DNA from: Ornithinimicrobium avium
GTDB taxonomy: Bacteria > Actinomycetota > Actinomycetes > Actinomycetales > Dermatophilaceae
Reading direction: 5' to 3'
Assembly: GCF_003351765.1 (NCBI RefSeq)
Contig: NZ_CP031229.1
Span: 1,922,001 to 1,986,000, forward strand
Length of the DNA: 64,000 bases
In this document: positions 27,731-35,688 of the stretch, one piece after another
How positions within the stretch are numbered: the first letter of the stretch is position 1
Layout of the letters: each line of letters begins with the position of its first letter
Made by a program: the position numbers and the translations under genes
The notes under the pieces: model-generated
The model's database searches: none
Told to the model about the DNA's origin: nothing
What the model saw: only the letters and a program-made list of their open reading frames with translations

Positions 27731-28522
27731 TCACAGCAGCGAGGGTGTCGCGGCGAGCAGGGTCTGGGTGTAGGGGTCGGTGGGGTTGCTCAGCACCTGG
27801 GCGACGGGGCCGGTCTCGACGACCTTGCCGCCGTGCATCACCGCGACGCGGTCGGAGACGTAGCGCACGGTGTTGATGTCGTGGCTGATGAAGACCAGCC
27901 CCAGGCCGAGCTCGTCCTTGAGGTCGGTGAGCAGGTTGAGCACCTGGGCGCGCACCGAGACGTCGAGCGCCGAGGTGGGCTCGTCGGCGACGACGACGTC
28001 CGGCTCGAGGGTGAGCGCGCGGGCGATCGCGACCCGCTGGCGCTGGCCGCCGGAGATCTGCCGGGGCAGCACGTCCAGGGCGGAGACGGGAAGGCCGACG
28101 AGCTGGATGAGATCGCGCACGCGCGCCTGCCGGGAACGGTCGTCGCCGATGCCGTGGACGCGCAGCGGGTCGACCAGCTGCTCGCGCACGACCATGCGTG
28201 GGTTGAGCGCGGTCGCCGGGTCCTGGAAGACGACGGACACCACGCGGCCCAGCTCGTGCCGGGCGCGGGCGCCCCTGCGCAGCGGCCGGCCGCGGAAGAG
28301 GACCTCCCCGGCGGTCGGTCGCTGCAGCCCGACCATGACCCGCGCGAGGGTGGACTTGCCGGAGCCGGACTCGCCGACGATGCCGACGGTCTCGCCCCGG
28401 TCGACCGTGAAGTCGACGCCGGCGACCGCGTGCACCTTGTCGGGGCGGAAGAGGCTGCCGGTGCGGGCCTTGTGCACGACGTGCACGTCGCGCAGCTCGA
28501 TCACGGGGGCGCTCTGGCTCAT
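27731..28522 (-). CDS. ABC transporter ATP-binding protein (OppF/DppF type)
   Basis: This 263-residue nucleotide-binding subunit has Walker A GIVGESGSGKSTLARV, the Q loop VFQDPATALNPRM, signature ISGGQRQRVAIARAL and Walker B VVVADEPTSALD. The C-terminal NPTDPYTQTLL is the OppF hallmark. It overlaps the upstream permease-ATPase gene by ATGA and pairs with that gene's ATPase half. By context it energises sialic-acid uptake, as the siaI-type subunit of a SiaEFGI-like system. Confidence 0.9.
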   Translation of the reverse strand: MSQSAPVIELRDVHVVHKARTGSLFRPDKVHAVAGVDFTVDRGETVGIVGESGSGKSTLARVMVGLQRPTAGEVLFRGRPLRRGARARHELGRVVSVVFQDPATALNPRMVVREQLVDPLRVHGIGDDRSRQARVRDLIQLVGLPVSALDVLPRQISGGQRQRVAIARALTLEPDVVVADEPTSALDVSVRAQVLNLLTDLKDELGLGLVFISHDINTVRYVSDRVAVMHGGKVVETGPVAQVLSNPTDPYTQTLLAATPSLL

Positions 28523-30684
28523 CGTCCTGCCTCCTTCGCCTTGGCGGCCTCCAGCGCGGCGGTGGAGGCATAGCGGTGGGTGGTCCCCGGCACCAGCCGC
28601 AGGTCCGGCCGGGTGTCCTGGCCCACGCCCGGCCAGGACGAGCGAGGGGAGAAGCGGTCGCCGGCGACGAAGTCGCGCGGCGAGGGCACGGTCCCCTGCA
28701 CCTGGTGCAGCCGGTCGGCCCCGGCCTCGATGGACAGCACCGAGCCGAGCAGCCCGCGGGTGTACTCGTGGCGCGGGTCGGTGAGGATCTCACCGGTGGC
28801 GCCCTGCTCGACGACCTGGCCGGCGTACATGACCGTGATCCGGTGCGCGAGCTGGGCGACGAGGGCGAGGTCGTGGCTGACGAAGACCATCGCGAAGCCG
28901 AGCTCGCGGCGCAGGTCGTTGAGCAGGTCGACGACCTGCTGCTGCACGGTGACGTCGAGCGCGGTGGTCGGCTCGTCGGCGATGAGCAGCCGCGGGTTGC
29001 GGGTCAGCGCCATCGCGATGAGCACCCGCTGGCGCTGACCACCGGAGAGCTCGTGCGGGTAGGACTTCAGGGTCCTCTTCGGGTCCAGCCCGACCAGCTC
29101 CATCAGCTCCTCTGCCGAGCGCTTGCCACCCCGGCGGATCAGCTGGCGCAGCTGGGCGGAGACCAGCATCGAGGGGTTGAGGCTGGACAGCGCGTCCTGG
29201 TAGACCATCGCCATGTGGTGCCCGCGCAGCGCGTTGCGGCGGTGGCCGTCCAGGGTGAGCACGTCCTGACCGTCGAAGACGACCTCGCCGGTGATCCTCG
29301 ACGTCGGGGGCAGCAGCCCCATGATCGACATCGCGGTGATGGACTTGCCGCAGCCGGACTCCCCGACCAGGCCCATCGTCTCCCCGGGCCGGACGGAGAA
29401 GGAGACGTCGTCGACGATGTCCACGTCGCCGTGCGCCTGCGGGAAGGCGATCGACAGGTGGCGCACGTCGAGCAGCGGCTCAGCCGCGGTGTCGGTGTAG
29501 ACGAGGCGGTCGGCGCGCCGCTCCTCGGCGTCCCGCAGGGTATGAAGACTCTCGTCCAGGAGGGCACGCGCCCGTGCGGCGTCGGTCAGCCCCAGCACGC
29601 GGGTGCCGAAGCCCTGCTCGGTCTGCTCGCCGACCTCCTCGCCCTGCCGTTCGTCGGCGCCGCGGACCGGGACGGGCAGGACGTTGCCGGTCGCACCCAC
29701 GGTGGCGGTGCTGCTGGGCAGCTCCTCCCCGGTGCCGGTGGAGGCCGCGCCGGTCGGGTTGGCGTCCAGGGCCAGCTCCGCCGTGCGCGCCTCGTCGGCC
29801 TCGACGTCGACCTTGTGCCGGATGCGCGGGCTGGCCAGGGTGTCGGTCAGGCCTTCGGCCAGGACGTTGAGGGAGAGCACGGTGAGCAGGATCATCAGGC
29901 CGGGGAAGAAGGTCGGCCACCAGTAGCCGGAGAGCAGCAGCTGCTTGCCCTCGGCCAGGATGTTGCCCCAGGACGGGTCCGGAGGCCGGACCCCGGCGTT
30001 GATGAAGGACAGCGAGGCCTCCAGCACGATCGCGTCCGCGACCAGGACGGTCGCGAAGACCATGATGGGCGCGAGGGTGTTGCGGGCGACGTGCTTGAAC
30101 AGGATCCACGGGGTCGAGGCGCCCAGCACCCGGGAGGCGGCGACGTAGTCCTCGCCGAACTGCGAGAGCACGTTGGCCCGCACCACGCGCGAGAGCTGCG
30201 GCATGTAGAGGAAGCCGATGGCGAAGACGAGGACCGGAACGCTGCTGCCCCACACCGCGACGAAGACGGCGGCCAGGGCGATGCCGGGGAAGCTCATGAT
30301 GATGTCGAGGACACGCATGAGCACCTCGGAGACCACCTTGCCGGCGGTGGCCGCGACCGAGCCCAGCACGGCCGCGGCCAGCAGGGCGCCGCCGGTGGCC
30401 AGCAGGCCGATGAGCAGCGAGGAGCGGGCGCCGTAGACGATGCGGGCGAAGATGTCACGTCCGGTGGAGTCGGTGCCGAACCAGTGCTCGCCGCCGGGCG
30501 GCTGCACCGGTGTCCCGGTGGCGTAGGGGCCTCCGGGCACCAGCACCGGGGCGAGGATCGCGACGAGGGCGAGCAGCGCCAGGAAGGACAGGGCGATCCT
30601 GGAGACGACGGGCAGGTCCCGCAGCGCAGCCAGGCGGGCACCCGGGGCGGCGACGAGACGGTCGGTGAGCTTGCGGCGCATCAC
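28519..30684 (-). CDS. ABC transporter permease-ATPase fusion (DppC-DppD type)
   Basis: This is a 721-residue fusion. Residues 25-290 are a DppC-like permease with EHWFGTDSTGRDIFARIVYGAR, the EAA loop EDYVAASRVLGASTPWILFKH and six membrane helices. A polar linker of about 110 residues leads to a DppD-like ATPase: GLVGESGCGKSITAMS, YQDALSSLNPS, LSGGQRQRVLIAMAL, LLIADEPTTALDVTV. The same fusion occurs in the Corynebacterium sialic-acid transporter. GTG start in GTGA overlap with the upstream permease; its own stop overlaps the next ATPase by ATGA. Confidence 0.92.
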   Translation of the reverse strand: MMRRKLTDRLVAAPGARLAALRDLPVVSRIALSFLALLALVAILAPVLVPGGPYATGTPVQPPGGEHWFGTDSTGRDIFARIVYGARSSLLIGLLATGGALLAAAVLGSVAATAGKVVSEVLMRVLDIIMSFPGIALAAVFVAVWGSSVPVLVFAIGFLYMPQLSRVVRANVLSQFGEDYVAASRVLGASTPWILFKHVARNTLAPIMVFATVLVADAIVLEASLSFINAGVRPPDPSWGNILAEGKQLLLSGYWWPTFFPGLMILLTVLSLNVLAEGLTDTLASPRIRHKVDVEADEARTAELALDANPTGAASTGTGEELPSSTATVGATGNVLPVPVRGADERQGEEVGEQTEQGFGTRVLGLTDAARARALLDESLHTLRDAEERRADRLVYTDTAAEPLLDVRHLSIAFPQAHGDVDIVDDVSFSVRPGETMGLVGESGCGKSITAMSIMGLLPPTSRITGEVVFDGQDVLTLDGHRRNALRGHHMAMVYQDALSSLNPSMLVSAQLRQLIRRGGKRSAEELMELVGLDPKRTLKSYPHELSGGQRQRVLIAMALTRNPRLLIADEPTTALDVTVQQQVVDLLNDLRRELGFAMVFVSHDLALVAQLAHRITVMYAGQVVEQGATGEILTDPRHEYTRGLLGSVLSIEAGADRLHQVQGTVPSPRDFVAGDRFSPRSSWPGVGQDTRPDLRLVPGTTHRYASTAALEAAKAKEAGR

Positions 30685-31652
30685 ACGTTCCTGATCCGTG
30701 GGTTGACCATCACGTAGAGCAGGTCGACGACGATGTTGACGAGGATGAAGGCGATCGCGACGACGAGGGTGACCCCCTGCACCAGGAAGACGTCGTTGCG
30801 GGTGACGCCGTCGAGGATGAGCTGGCCCATCGCGCGGATGTTGAAGATGATCTCGATGACGACCGCGCCACCCATCAGGTAGCCGACGCGCAGCCCGAGG
30901 ACGGTCAACGGGGTGATCAGGGCGTTGCGCAGGACGTTGCGCGCGATCACCTCACGACGCGGGATGCCCGAGCCGATCGCGGTGCGCACGTAGTCCCGGT
31001 CCAGCTCCTCGACCATCGCGGTGCGCACGACCCGGATGAGCGAGCCTGCCACCGGCACCGCCAGCGCGACCGCCGGCAGGAAGATGTTGTTGGTGTAGAC
31101 GCCCGGGTCCTCCAGGAAGGGCACCCAGCGCAGGATCAGCGCGGGGAAGACGCCCCAGCCGCCGGGGATCTCGCCCAGCCACTGGATGAGCAGGATGGCC
31201 AGCCAGAACGAGGGGGTGGCCAGCGAGGCGACCGAGAGCACCCGGATCACCTGGTCGACCAGCCCGTCCCGGTAGAGCGCGGCCAGGACCCCCAGGACCA
31301 GCGAGATGACGATGGCGATGGCCAGCCCGATGAAGGTCAGCTGCAGGGTGATCGGGAAGGCCTTGGCGACCACGTCGGTGACCGGCGCGTTGCCGCTGGT
31401 CGTGCCCAGGTCGCCGCGCAGCATGCCCGCGAGGAAGCCGAGGTAGCGCGTCACGAGCGGGTCGTTGAGGCCGTTGCGCTCCCGGTAGTTCTCGAGCGCC
31501 TCCTGCGAGGCCGACTCCCCCAGGGCGAGCCGGGCCGGGTCCGCCGGTGACAGGGACATCACCAGGAAGACGAGCAGGGTGACACCCAGGATCATGATCG
31601 GCAGCGCCAGCAGGCGTCGACCGATCAGTCTGAGCAGGTTGGACACGGGCAT
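30681..31652 (-). CDS. ABC transporter permease (DppB type)
   Basis: This 323-residue permease has six membrane helices: IGRRLLALPIMILGVTLLVFLVM, then the DppB loop with YRERNGLNDPLVTRYLGFL, and the EAA motif YVRTAIGSGIPRREVIARNVLRNA. It ends LYVMVNPRIRNV. GAAGGAG abuts the ATG at 31652, so GTG 31646 two codons inside, with a six-base spacer, is as likely a start. It is the siaF-type subunit of the sialic-acid importer by position. Confidence 0.9.
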   Translation of the reverse strand: MPVSNLLRLIGRRLLALPIMILGVTLLVFLVMSLSPADPARLALGESASQEALENYRERNGLNDPLVTRYLGFLAGMLRGDLGTTSGNAPVTDVVAKAFPITLQLTFIGLAIAIVISLVLGVLAALYRDGLVDQVIRVLSVASLATPSFWLAILLIQWLGEIPGGWGVFPALILRWVPFLEDPGVYTNNIFLPAVALAVPVAGSLIRVVRTAMVEELDRDYVRTAIGSGIPRREVIARNVLRNALITPLTVLGLRVGYLMGGAVVIEIIFNIRAMGQLILDGVTRNDVFLVQGVTLVVAIAFILVNIVVDLLYVMVNPRIRNV

Positions 31653-31685
31653 CTCCTTCGACGCGGGCGTCGGGCACGGGGGGCG

Positions 31686-31720
31686 CCCGGCGGGCAGAGC
31701 TCGGGGCTCCGCCCGCCGGG
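31686..31720 (-). terminator. Intercistronic hairpin after the binding-protein gene
   Basis: CCCGGCGGGC (31686-31695) pairs with GCCCGCCGGG (31711-31720) in the 83-base gap between the binding-protein and permease genes. Such hairpins commonly stabilise or partly terminate the upstream message, raising binding protein over permease. Confidence 0.6.
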
Positions 31721-31735
31721 ACGGTGTGGCGGGGC

Positions 31736-33376
31736 CTACTGGGTCGAGGCGACCCCGACGAAGGACAGGCCGGTCAGCGAGATCGGCGTGAAGTCGACCA
31801 GGGTCTCGCCGTCCCAGGCGGTCGGCGTCTTGCGGTGGAACAGCGGGTAGAGCGGGACGTCCTCGGAGACCACGTCGAAGATCTCGTGCCAGGCGCTCAG
31901 CTGGGCGTCCTGCTCGGTGGCCTGCAGGCCCTCCTCGAGCAAGGAGGTGACCTGGTCGTAGCTCTGGCTGCCCTTCCAGTGCATGCGCGAGTCGGTCCAG
32001 ATGTCCGCGGCGTACCACCAGCGCAGCAGCAGGTCCGCGTCGTTGCCGAAGACCGAGGGGTCACCGGGCGCGATGAACGCGTCGTAGGCGTCGGGCTGGC
32101 CGTCGATGGTGGTGTAGGCGTCGGCCGACTGCTTCTCCTCGAAGCTCACCTCGACGCCGGCGGCCTTGAGGTTCTCCACGATGATCGGGGTGCACTGCTT
32201 GACCCAGTCGTGGTTGGTCGCCAGCAGCCGGAAGCTGCTCACACCCGCCTCGGCGAAGAGCGACTTGGCCTTCTCCAGGTCCTGGGTGTAGACGACCTTG
32301 GCCTCCTTGTAGGCCGGGTGGTTCTTCTGCACGAAGCAGGTGGCGGCCTCGGCCTGGCCGGACAGACCGGTGGAGATGATCGCGTCCAGGTCGAGGCAGT
32401 AGAGGAAGGCCTGACGCGCGCGGACGTCGGCGAAGGGGTTGTCCTCGGTGTTGTTGAACATCGCGAAGAGCAGCCCGAAGCCCTGCACCGACTCCACCTG
32501 CGAGGAGCTCTTGAGCTGGTCGATCGAGAGGTAGGGGACCGAGTCGATCGCCTGCACGCTCTTGGACTGCAGGGCGTTGGTGCGGGTGGCGGGGTCGGGG
32601 ATGATCTGCCAGTTCATCGTGGCGGCGCGCGCCGGGCGCGGGCCCGTGTAGTCCTCGTTGCGCTCGAAGGTCACGATCTTGCTCACGGCGCCGTTGTCGG
32701 TCATCGTGTACGGCCCGGTGCCGACCGGGTTGGCGTCGAAGGCCTCGCTGTCGCCGGTGGCGGCGGCCTTGGGGACGATCTTGACCACCGAGAGGCGCTC
32801 GGCGAGGACGCCGACGGGGTACTTCAGGTCGATGGTGACCGTCGTGTCGTCCTTGGCGGTGACCTTGTCGATGAAGGGGATGAAGCCGGCGTAGAGCGAG
32901 GCGTTCTCCGGGTCGAGGACCCGCTCGAAGGAGTAGACGACGTCCTCGGCGGTGACCGGCGTGCCGTCGTGGAAGACGGCGCCGTCGCGCAGGGTGACGT
33001 CGACCGAGGTCCCTCCCCCGGAGACGACCGGCAGCTCGGTGGCCAGCGCGGGGTAGACCTCGCGGGTGGCCGGGTCGAGCTCGGTCAGGCCCTCCATCGT
33101 GTGCCAGTTGGCCGCGATGGTCAGCGCCGCGGTCGTGGTCATCGGGTCGTAGCCGTTGGTGCCCAGCTCGTAGGAGATGGCGGCGGTGATGGTGCCGTTC
33201 TCGTCCGCGGCGCCGCCACCGGTGGCGCCGACCGCGTCCGTGGTGGTCGTGCCCGAGCTGTCGTCCTTGGGTGCGCAGGCGGCCAGGCCGGCCGCCAGGC
33301 CTGCCGCCAGACCCATGGTGCCGGTCAGCCGCAGGAAGCCGCGCCGGCTCGCCTGGTGGTTCAGTGCGTTCGTCAT
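31736..33376 (-). CDS. Tat-exported lipoprotein, ABC solute-binding protein (sialic acid by context)
   Basis: This 546-residue family 5 (DppA/OppA-type) binding protein has a twin-arginine lipoprotein signal: SRRGFLRLTG followed by LAAGLAAGLAAC, with lipobox Cys near residue 33. GAVFHDGTPVTAEDVVYSFERVLDP and ANPVGTGPYTMTD are SBP_bac_5 blocks. It is the first gene of the nan operon, which suggests it captures sialic acid rather than peptides. ATG 33376 is preferred over the upstream frame. Confidence 0.9.
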   Translation of the reverse strand: MTNALNHQASRRGFLRLTGTMGLAAGLAAGLAACAPKDDSSGTTTTDAVGATGGGAADENGTITAAISYELGTNGYDPMTTTAALTIAANWHTMEGLTELDPATREVYPALATELPVVSGGGTSVDVTLRDGAVFHDGTPVTAEDVVYSFERVLDPENASLYAGFIPFIDKVTAKDDTTVTIDLKYPVGVLAERLSVVKIVPKAAATGDSEAFDANPVGTGPYTMTDNGAVSKIVTFERNEDYTGPRPARAATMNWQIIPDPATRTNALQSKSVQAIDSVPYLSIDQLKSSSQVESVQGFGLLFAMFNNTEDNPFADVRARQAFLYCLDLDAIISTGLSGQAEAATCFVQKNHPAYKEAKVVYTQDLEKAKSLFAEAGVSSFRLLATNHDWVKQCTPIIVENLKAAGVEVSFEEKQSADAYTTIDGQPDAYDAFIAPGDPSVFGNDADLLLRWWYAADIWTDSRMHWKGSQSYDQVTSLLEEGLQATEQDAQLSAWHEIFDVVSEDVPLYPLFHRKTPTAWDGETLVDFTPISLTGLSFVGVASTQ

Positions 33377-33430
33377 TGGTACGCGTACCTCTCGTCGGGC
33401 GCTGCAGCGCGCTCGCTGACTCTCAACGGA

Positions 33431-33487
33431 TGACATCGGACATCTGACGTCGGTCCGAGACTATAGTAGGGACAGGACCGACGTCAA
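33431..33487. promoter_or_regulatory. nan operon/nanR operator and divergent promoter region
   Basis: TGACGTCGGTCC (33445-33456) and GGACCGACGTCA (33475-33486) form a perfect 12-base inverted repeat with an 18-base centre holding ACTATAGTAGG. A further TGACATCGGAC at 33431 resembles a half site. On the minus strand TTGACG (33487-33482) and TATAGT (33465-33460) with 16 bases between make a promoter for the transport operon, overlapped by the operator. This is what a GntR/FadR repressor such as the adjacent one would bind. Confidence 0.72.
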
Positions 33488-33535
33488 CGGTGCCAGCGCC
33501 GGAGCTGGTCCGCCCACCGCAGGAGGAGTCCGCCC

Positions 33536-34300
33536 GTGAACCCCGCCCGCCCGCCCGGCACGACCGCACCGACCGGCAGCACCGGACGCCGCAAGGCGCG
33601 CTGGTCCACGGTCGAGGAGATCAAGGACTACATCCGCGAGCACGGCCTGAGGCCGGGGGACCCGCTGCCCACCGAGAACGAGCTGTGCGAGGAGCTCGGC
33701 GTCTCCCGCTCCTCGGTCCGTGAGGCGATGCGCACGCTCAGCTCGCTGGACATCGTCGAGGTGCGGCACGGGCACGGCAGTTTCGTCGGGGGCCTGTCGA
33801 TGTCGCCGCTGGTCTCCGGTCTGGTCTTCCGCGGGTCCCTCAACCGGGACGGGACCTTCCGGACCCTGCGCGAGGTGGTGCAGGTGCGGATCGCCCTGGA
33901 CATGGCCGTCGCCGAGGAGCTGGTCTCCACCTATCGCGGCACCACCAACGAGGACCTGCGCGAGCTGGTCGGCCGGATGCGGCGGCGCAGCGAGGCCGGA
34001 GAGACCTTCGTCGAGGAGGACGGGGAGTTCCACCGCGCGCTGCTCAGCCAGCTGGACAACACGGTCGTGCGCCAGCTGGTCGGCGCGTTCTGGGAGGTGC
34101 ACACCAGCGTGGTGCCGATGCTCGGCATCGCGACCTCGGCCGAGATCGCCACCACCGTGGAGGCCCACGGCGAGATGATCGACGCGCTCGAGGCCGGCGA
34201 CGTCCCGGCCTACCACGAGGCGGTCCTGCGCCACTACGCCCCGCTTCAGCACGCCATCGAGCAGGGCCTGGCCGAGACCGAGGACGGCACGCACGACTGA
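33536..34300 (+). CDS. nanR: GntR/FadR-family regulator, nanR-like
   Basis: This is a 254-residue regulator. The winged helix is at residues 25-90: IREHGLRPGDPLPTENELCEELGVSRSSVREAMRTL and VRHGHGSFVGG. The FCD-type all-helical ligand domain follows with RIALDMAVAEELV, EEDGEFHRALLSQLDN and EAHGEMIDALEAGD, giving the metal-binding D/H residues. GTG start with AGGAGGA nine bases upstream. It is divergent from the sialic-acid operon, so control by N-acetylneuraminate or ManNAc-6-P is the natural inference. Confidence 0.83.
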   Translation: MNPARPPGTTAPTGSTGRRKARWSTVEEIKDYIREHGLRPGDPLPTENELCEELGVSRSSVREAMRTLSSLDIVEVRHGHGSFVGGLSMSPLVSGLVFRGSLNRDGTFRTLREVVQVRIALDMAVAEELVSTYRGTTNEDLRELVGRMRRRSEAGETFVEEDGEFHRALLSQLDNTVVRQLVGAFWEVHTSVVPMLGIATSAEIATTVEAHGEMIDALEAGDVPAYHEAVLRHYAPLQHAIEQGLAETEDGTHD

Positions 34301-34343
34301 CCACGGCGTCGTCACCCGCCGAAAACAAAACGCGGGAAAGGTC

Positions 34344-34373
34344 TTTACAAGATCTTTGCCTCAGGAATAGATT
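34344..34373 (+). promoter_or_regulatory. Probable promoter of the ScyD-like gene
   Basis: TTTACA (34344-34349) and TAGATT (34368-34373), spacer 18, lie in a clearly AT-richer stretch (34320-34375) about 105 bases before the coding start. Confidence 0.5.
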
Positions 34374-34478
34374 GTCCAGCGCTGAGACGGGTCCACCTCC
34401 AGCCTCAGCCGCGGGACGGCCGGTACGTGATCCACAGGGGACCGCCCCGAGGGACCCACACCTTCGAGGAGCACGCGC

Positions 34479-35609
34479 ATGCGTCGTTCGTCACTCCTGG
34501 CCCTCGCCTGTTCCGGCGCGATGGCCGCCACGCTCGTGGCAGCAGCACCCTCCCAGGCCGTCCAGCGCGACCACGCTCCGCAGACGGTCGTCGACGACCT
34601 GGTCGGCCCGCTGAGCCTGGCCGTCCACGACGGCTCGGCCAAGATCACCGTCGACCAGAGCTTCGCCGGCATCATCACCTCCGTCGACAAGAAGGGCAGG
34701 ACGACCGACCTGGCGTCCTACCAGGGCACCCCGGGGGCCGGCGAGGTCGTCGGCGTCAGCCTCGGACCGCACGGGACCTACTACATCAACACCGACTTCG
34801 CCGCCCATTCCAGCCACGTCAACCGGATCGGCAAGAAGGGCCAGGTCACCACGGTCAGCGACGACTTCATGGCCTACGAGGACGCCAACAACCCGGACGG
34901 CGACGTCCACTACGGGTTCACGGGGCTTGGCGACGAGTGCACGGCGCAGCTGCAGAGCTACCAGGACTCGCTCGGCGGCGAGGGTCCGGAGGCGCCGCAC
35001 CTGGTCGAGTACACCGGGATCCTGGACTCGCACCCCTACAAGACCGCGGTGACGCGGAAGGGCGACATCTACGTCGCGGACGCCGCGGCCAACGCCATCC
35101 TGAAGGTCAGCGGCCGCACCGGCGCGATCAGCACGGTCGCCGTCATCCCGCCGCCGGCCCCGGTGACGGTCACCTCCGAACTGCTGGCTAGCTCGCTCCC
35201 CGGTGCGCCCGACTGCCTCGTCGGCCGCGACTTCGTGCCCGAACCGGTGCCGACCGACGTCGAGATCGGCAGGGACGGCATGCTCTACGTGTCCACCCTG
35301 GGCGGTGGCCTCGGCGAGGCGCTGCCGCTGAGCTCGGTCTACCAGGTCGACCCGCGGTCCGGCACCGTGCGGTGGCTGGCCGGCGACATGTCCGGCGCGA
35401 CCGGCCTGGCGCTGCTCGGCAAGGACATCGTCGTCGCCCAGATGTTCGGCGGCGAGGTCTCGGTCATCCACCGCGGCAGCACCACCGCCGAGACACTGTT
35501 CTCCGTCGCCGGCCCCTCGGACGTCGAGGTGCACGGCAACAGGGTCTACGCGACCACCGTCGATCTGCAGAGCGGCATGGGCTCGGTCGTCTCCTACAAG
35601 GTGGGCTGA
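34479..35609 (+). CDS. Secreted ScyD/ScyE-family protein (beta-propeller-like)
   Basis: This 376-residue exported protein has signal peptide MRRSSLLALACSGAMAATLVAAAPSQA. The mature part has repeated short blocks such as GDIYVADAAANAILKVS, VGVSLGPHGTYYINTDF, DVEIGRDGMLYVSTLGGG and GPSDVEVHGNRVYATT, the pattern of an NHL/SMP-30-like propeller and of the ScyD/ScyE family. GAGGA precedes the ATG. The function is unknown outside scytonemin clusters. No pathway neighbour explains it. Confidence 0.8.
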   Translation: MRRSSLLALACSGAMAATLVAAAPSQAVQRDHAPQTVVDDLVGPLSLAVHDGSAKITVDQSFAGIITSVDKKGRTTDLASYQGTPGAGEVVGVSLGPHGTYYINTDFAAHSSHVNRIGKKGQVTTVSDDFMAYEDANNPDGDVHYGFTGLGDECTAQLQSYQDSLGGEGPEAPHLVEYTGILDSHPYKTAVTRKGDIYVADAAANAILKVSGRTGAISTVAVIPPPAPVTVTSELLASSLPGAPDCLVGRDFVPEPVPTDVEIGRDGMLYVSTLGGGLGEALPLSSVYQVDPRSGTVRWLAGDMSGATGLALLGKDIVVAQMFGGEVSVIHRGSTTAETLFSVAGPSDVEVHGNRVYATTVDLQSGMGSVVSYKVG

Positions 35610-35630
35610 GCTCCACCGCTGCACGACAAC

Positions 35631-35669
35631 GGCGTGCCGCGCCCGTCACGAGGACGGGCGCGGCACGCC
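35631..35669. terminator. Bidirectional terminator hairpin
   Basis: A perfect 17-bp stem with loop ACGAG: GGCGTGCCGCGCCCGTC at 35631-35647 and its complement at 35653-35669. It separates the ScyD-like gene from the converging ilvD. Confidence 0.8.
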
Positions 35670-35688
35670 TTCGCACCACGGCGCCTGC

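Noticed and set aside
27731..33376. Dipeptide or nickel transporter
   Set aside because: The subunits belong to the Dpp/Opp family, but operon linkage with nanA, nanK, nanE, nagB and nagA and the permease-ATPase fusion indicate sialic acid.
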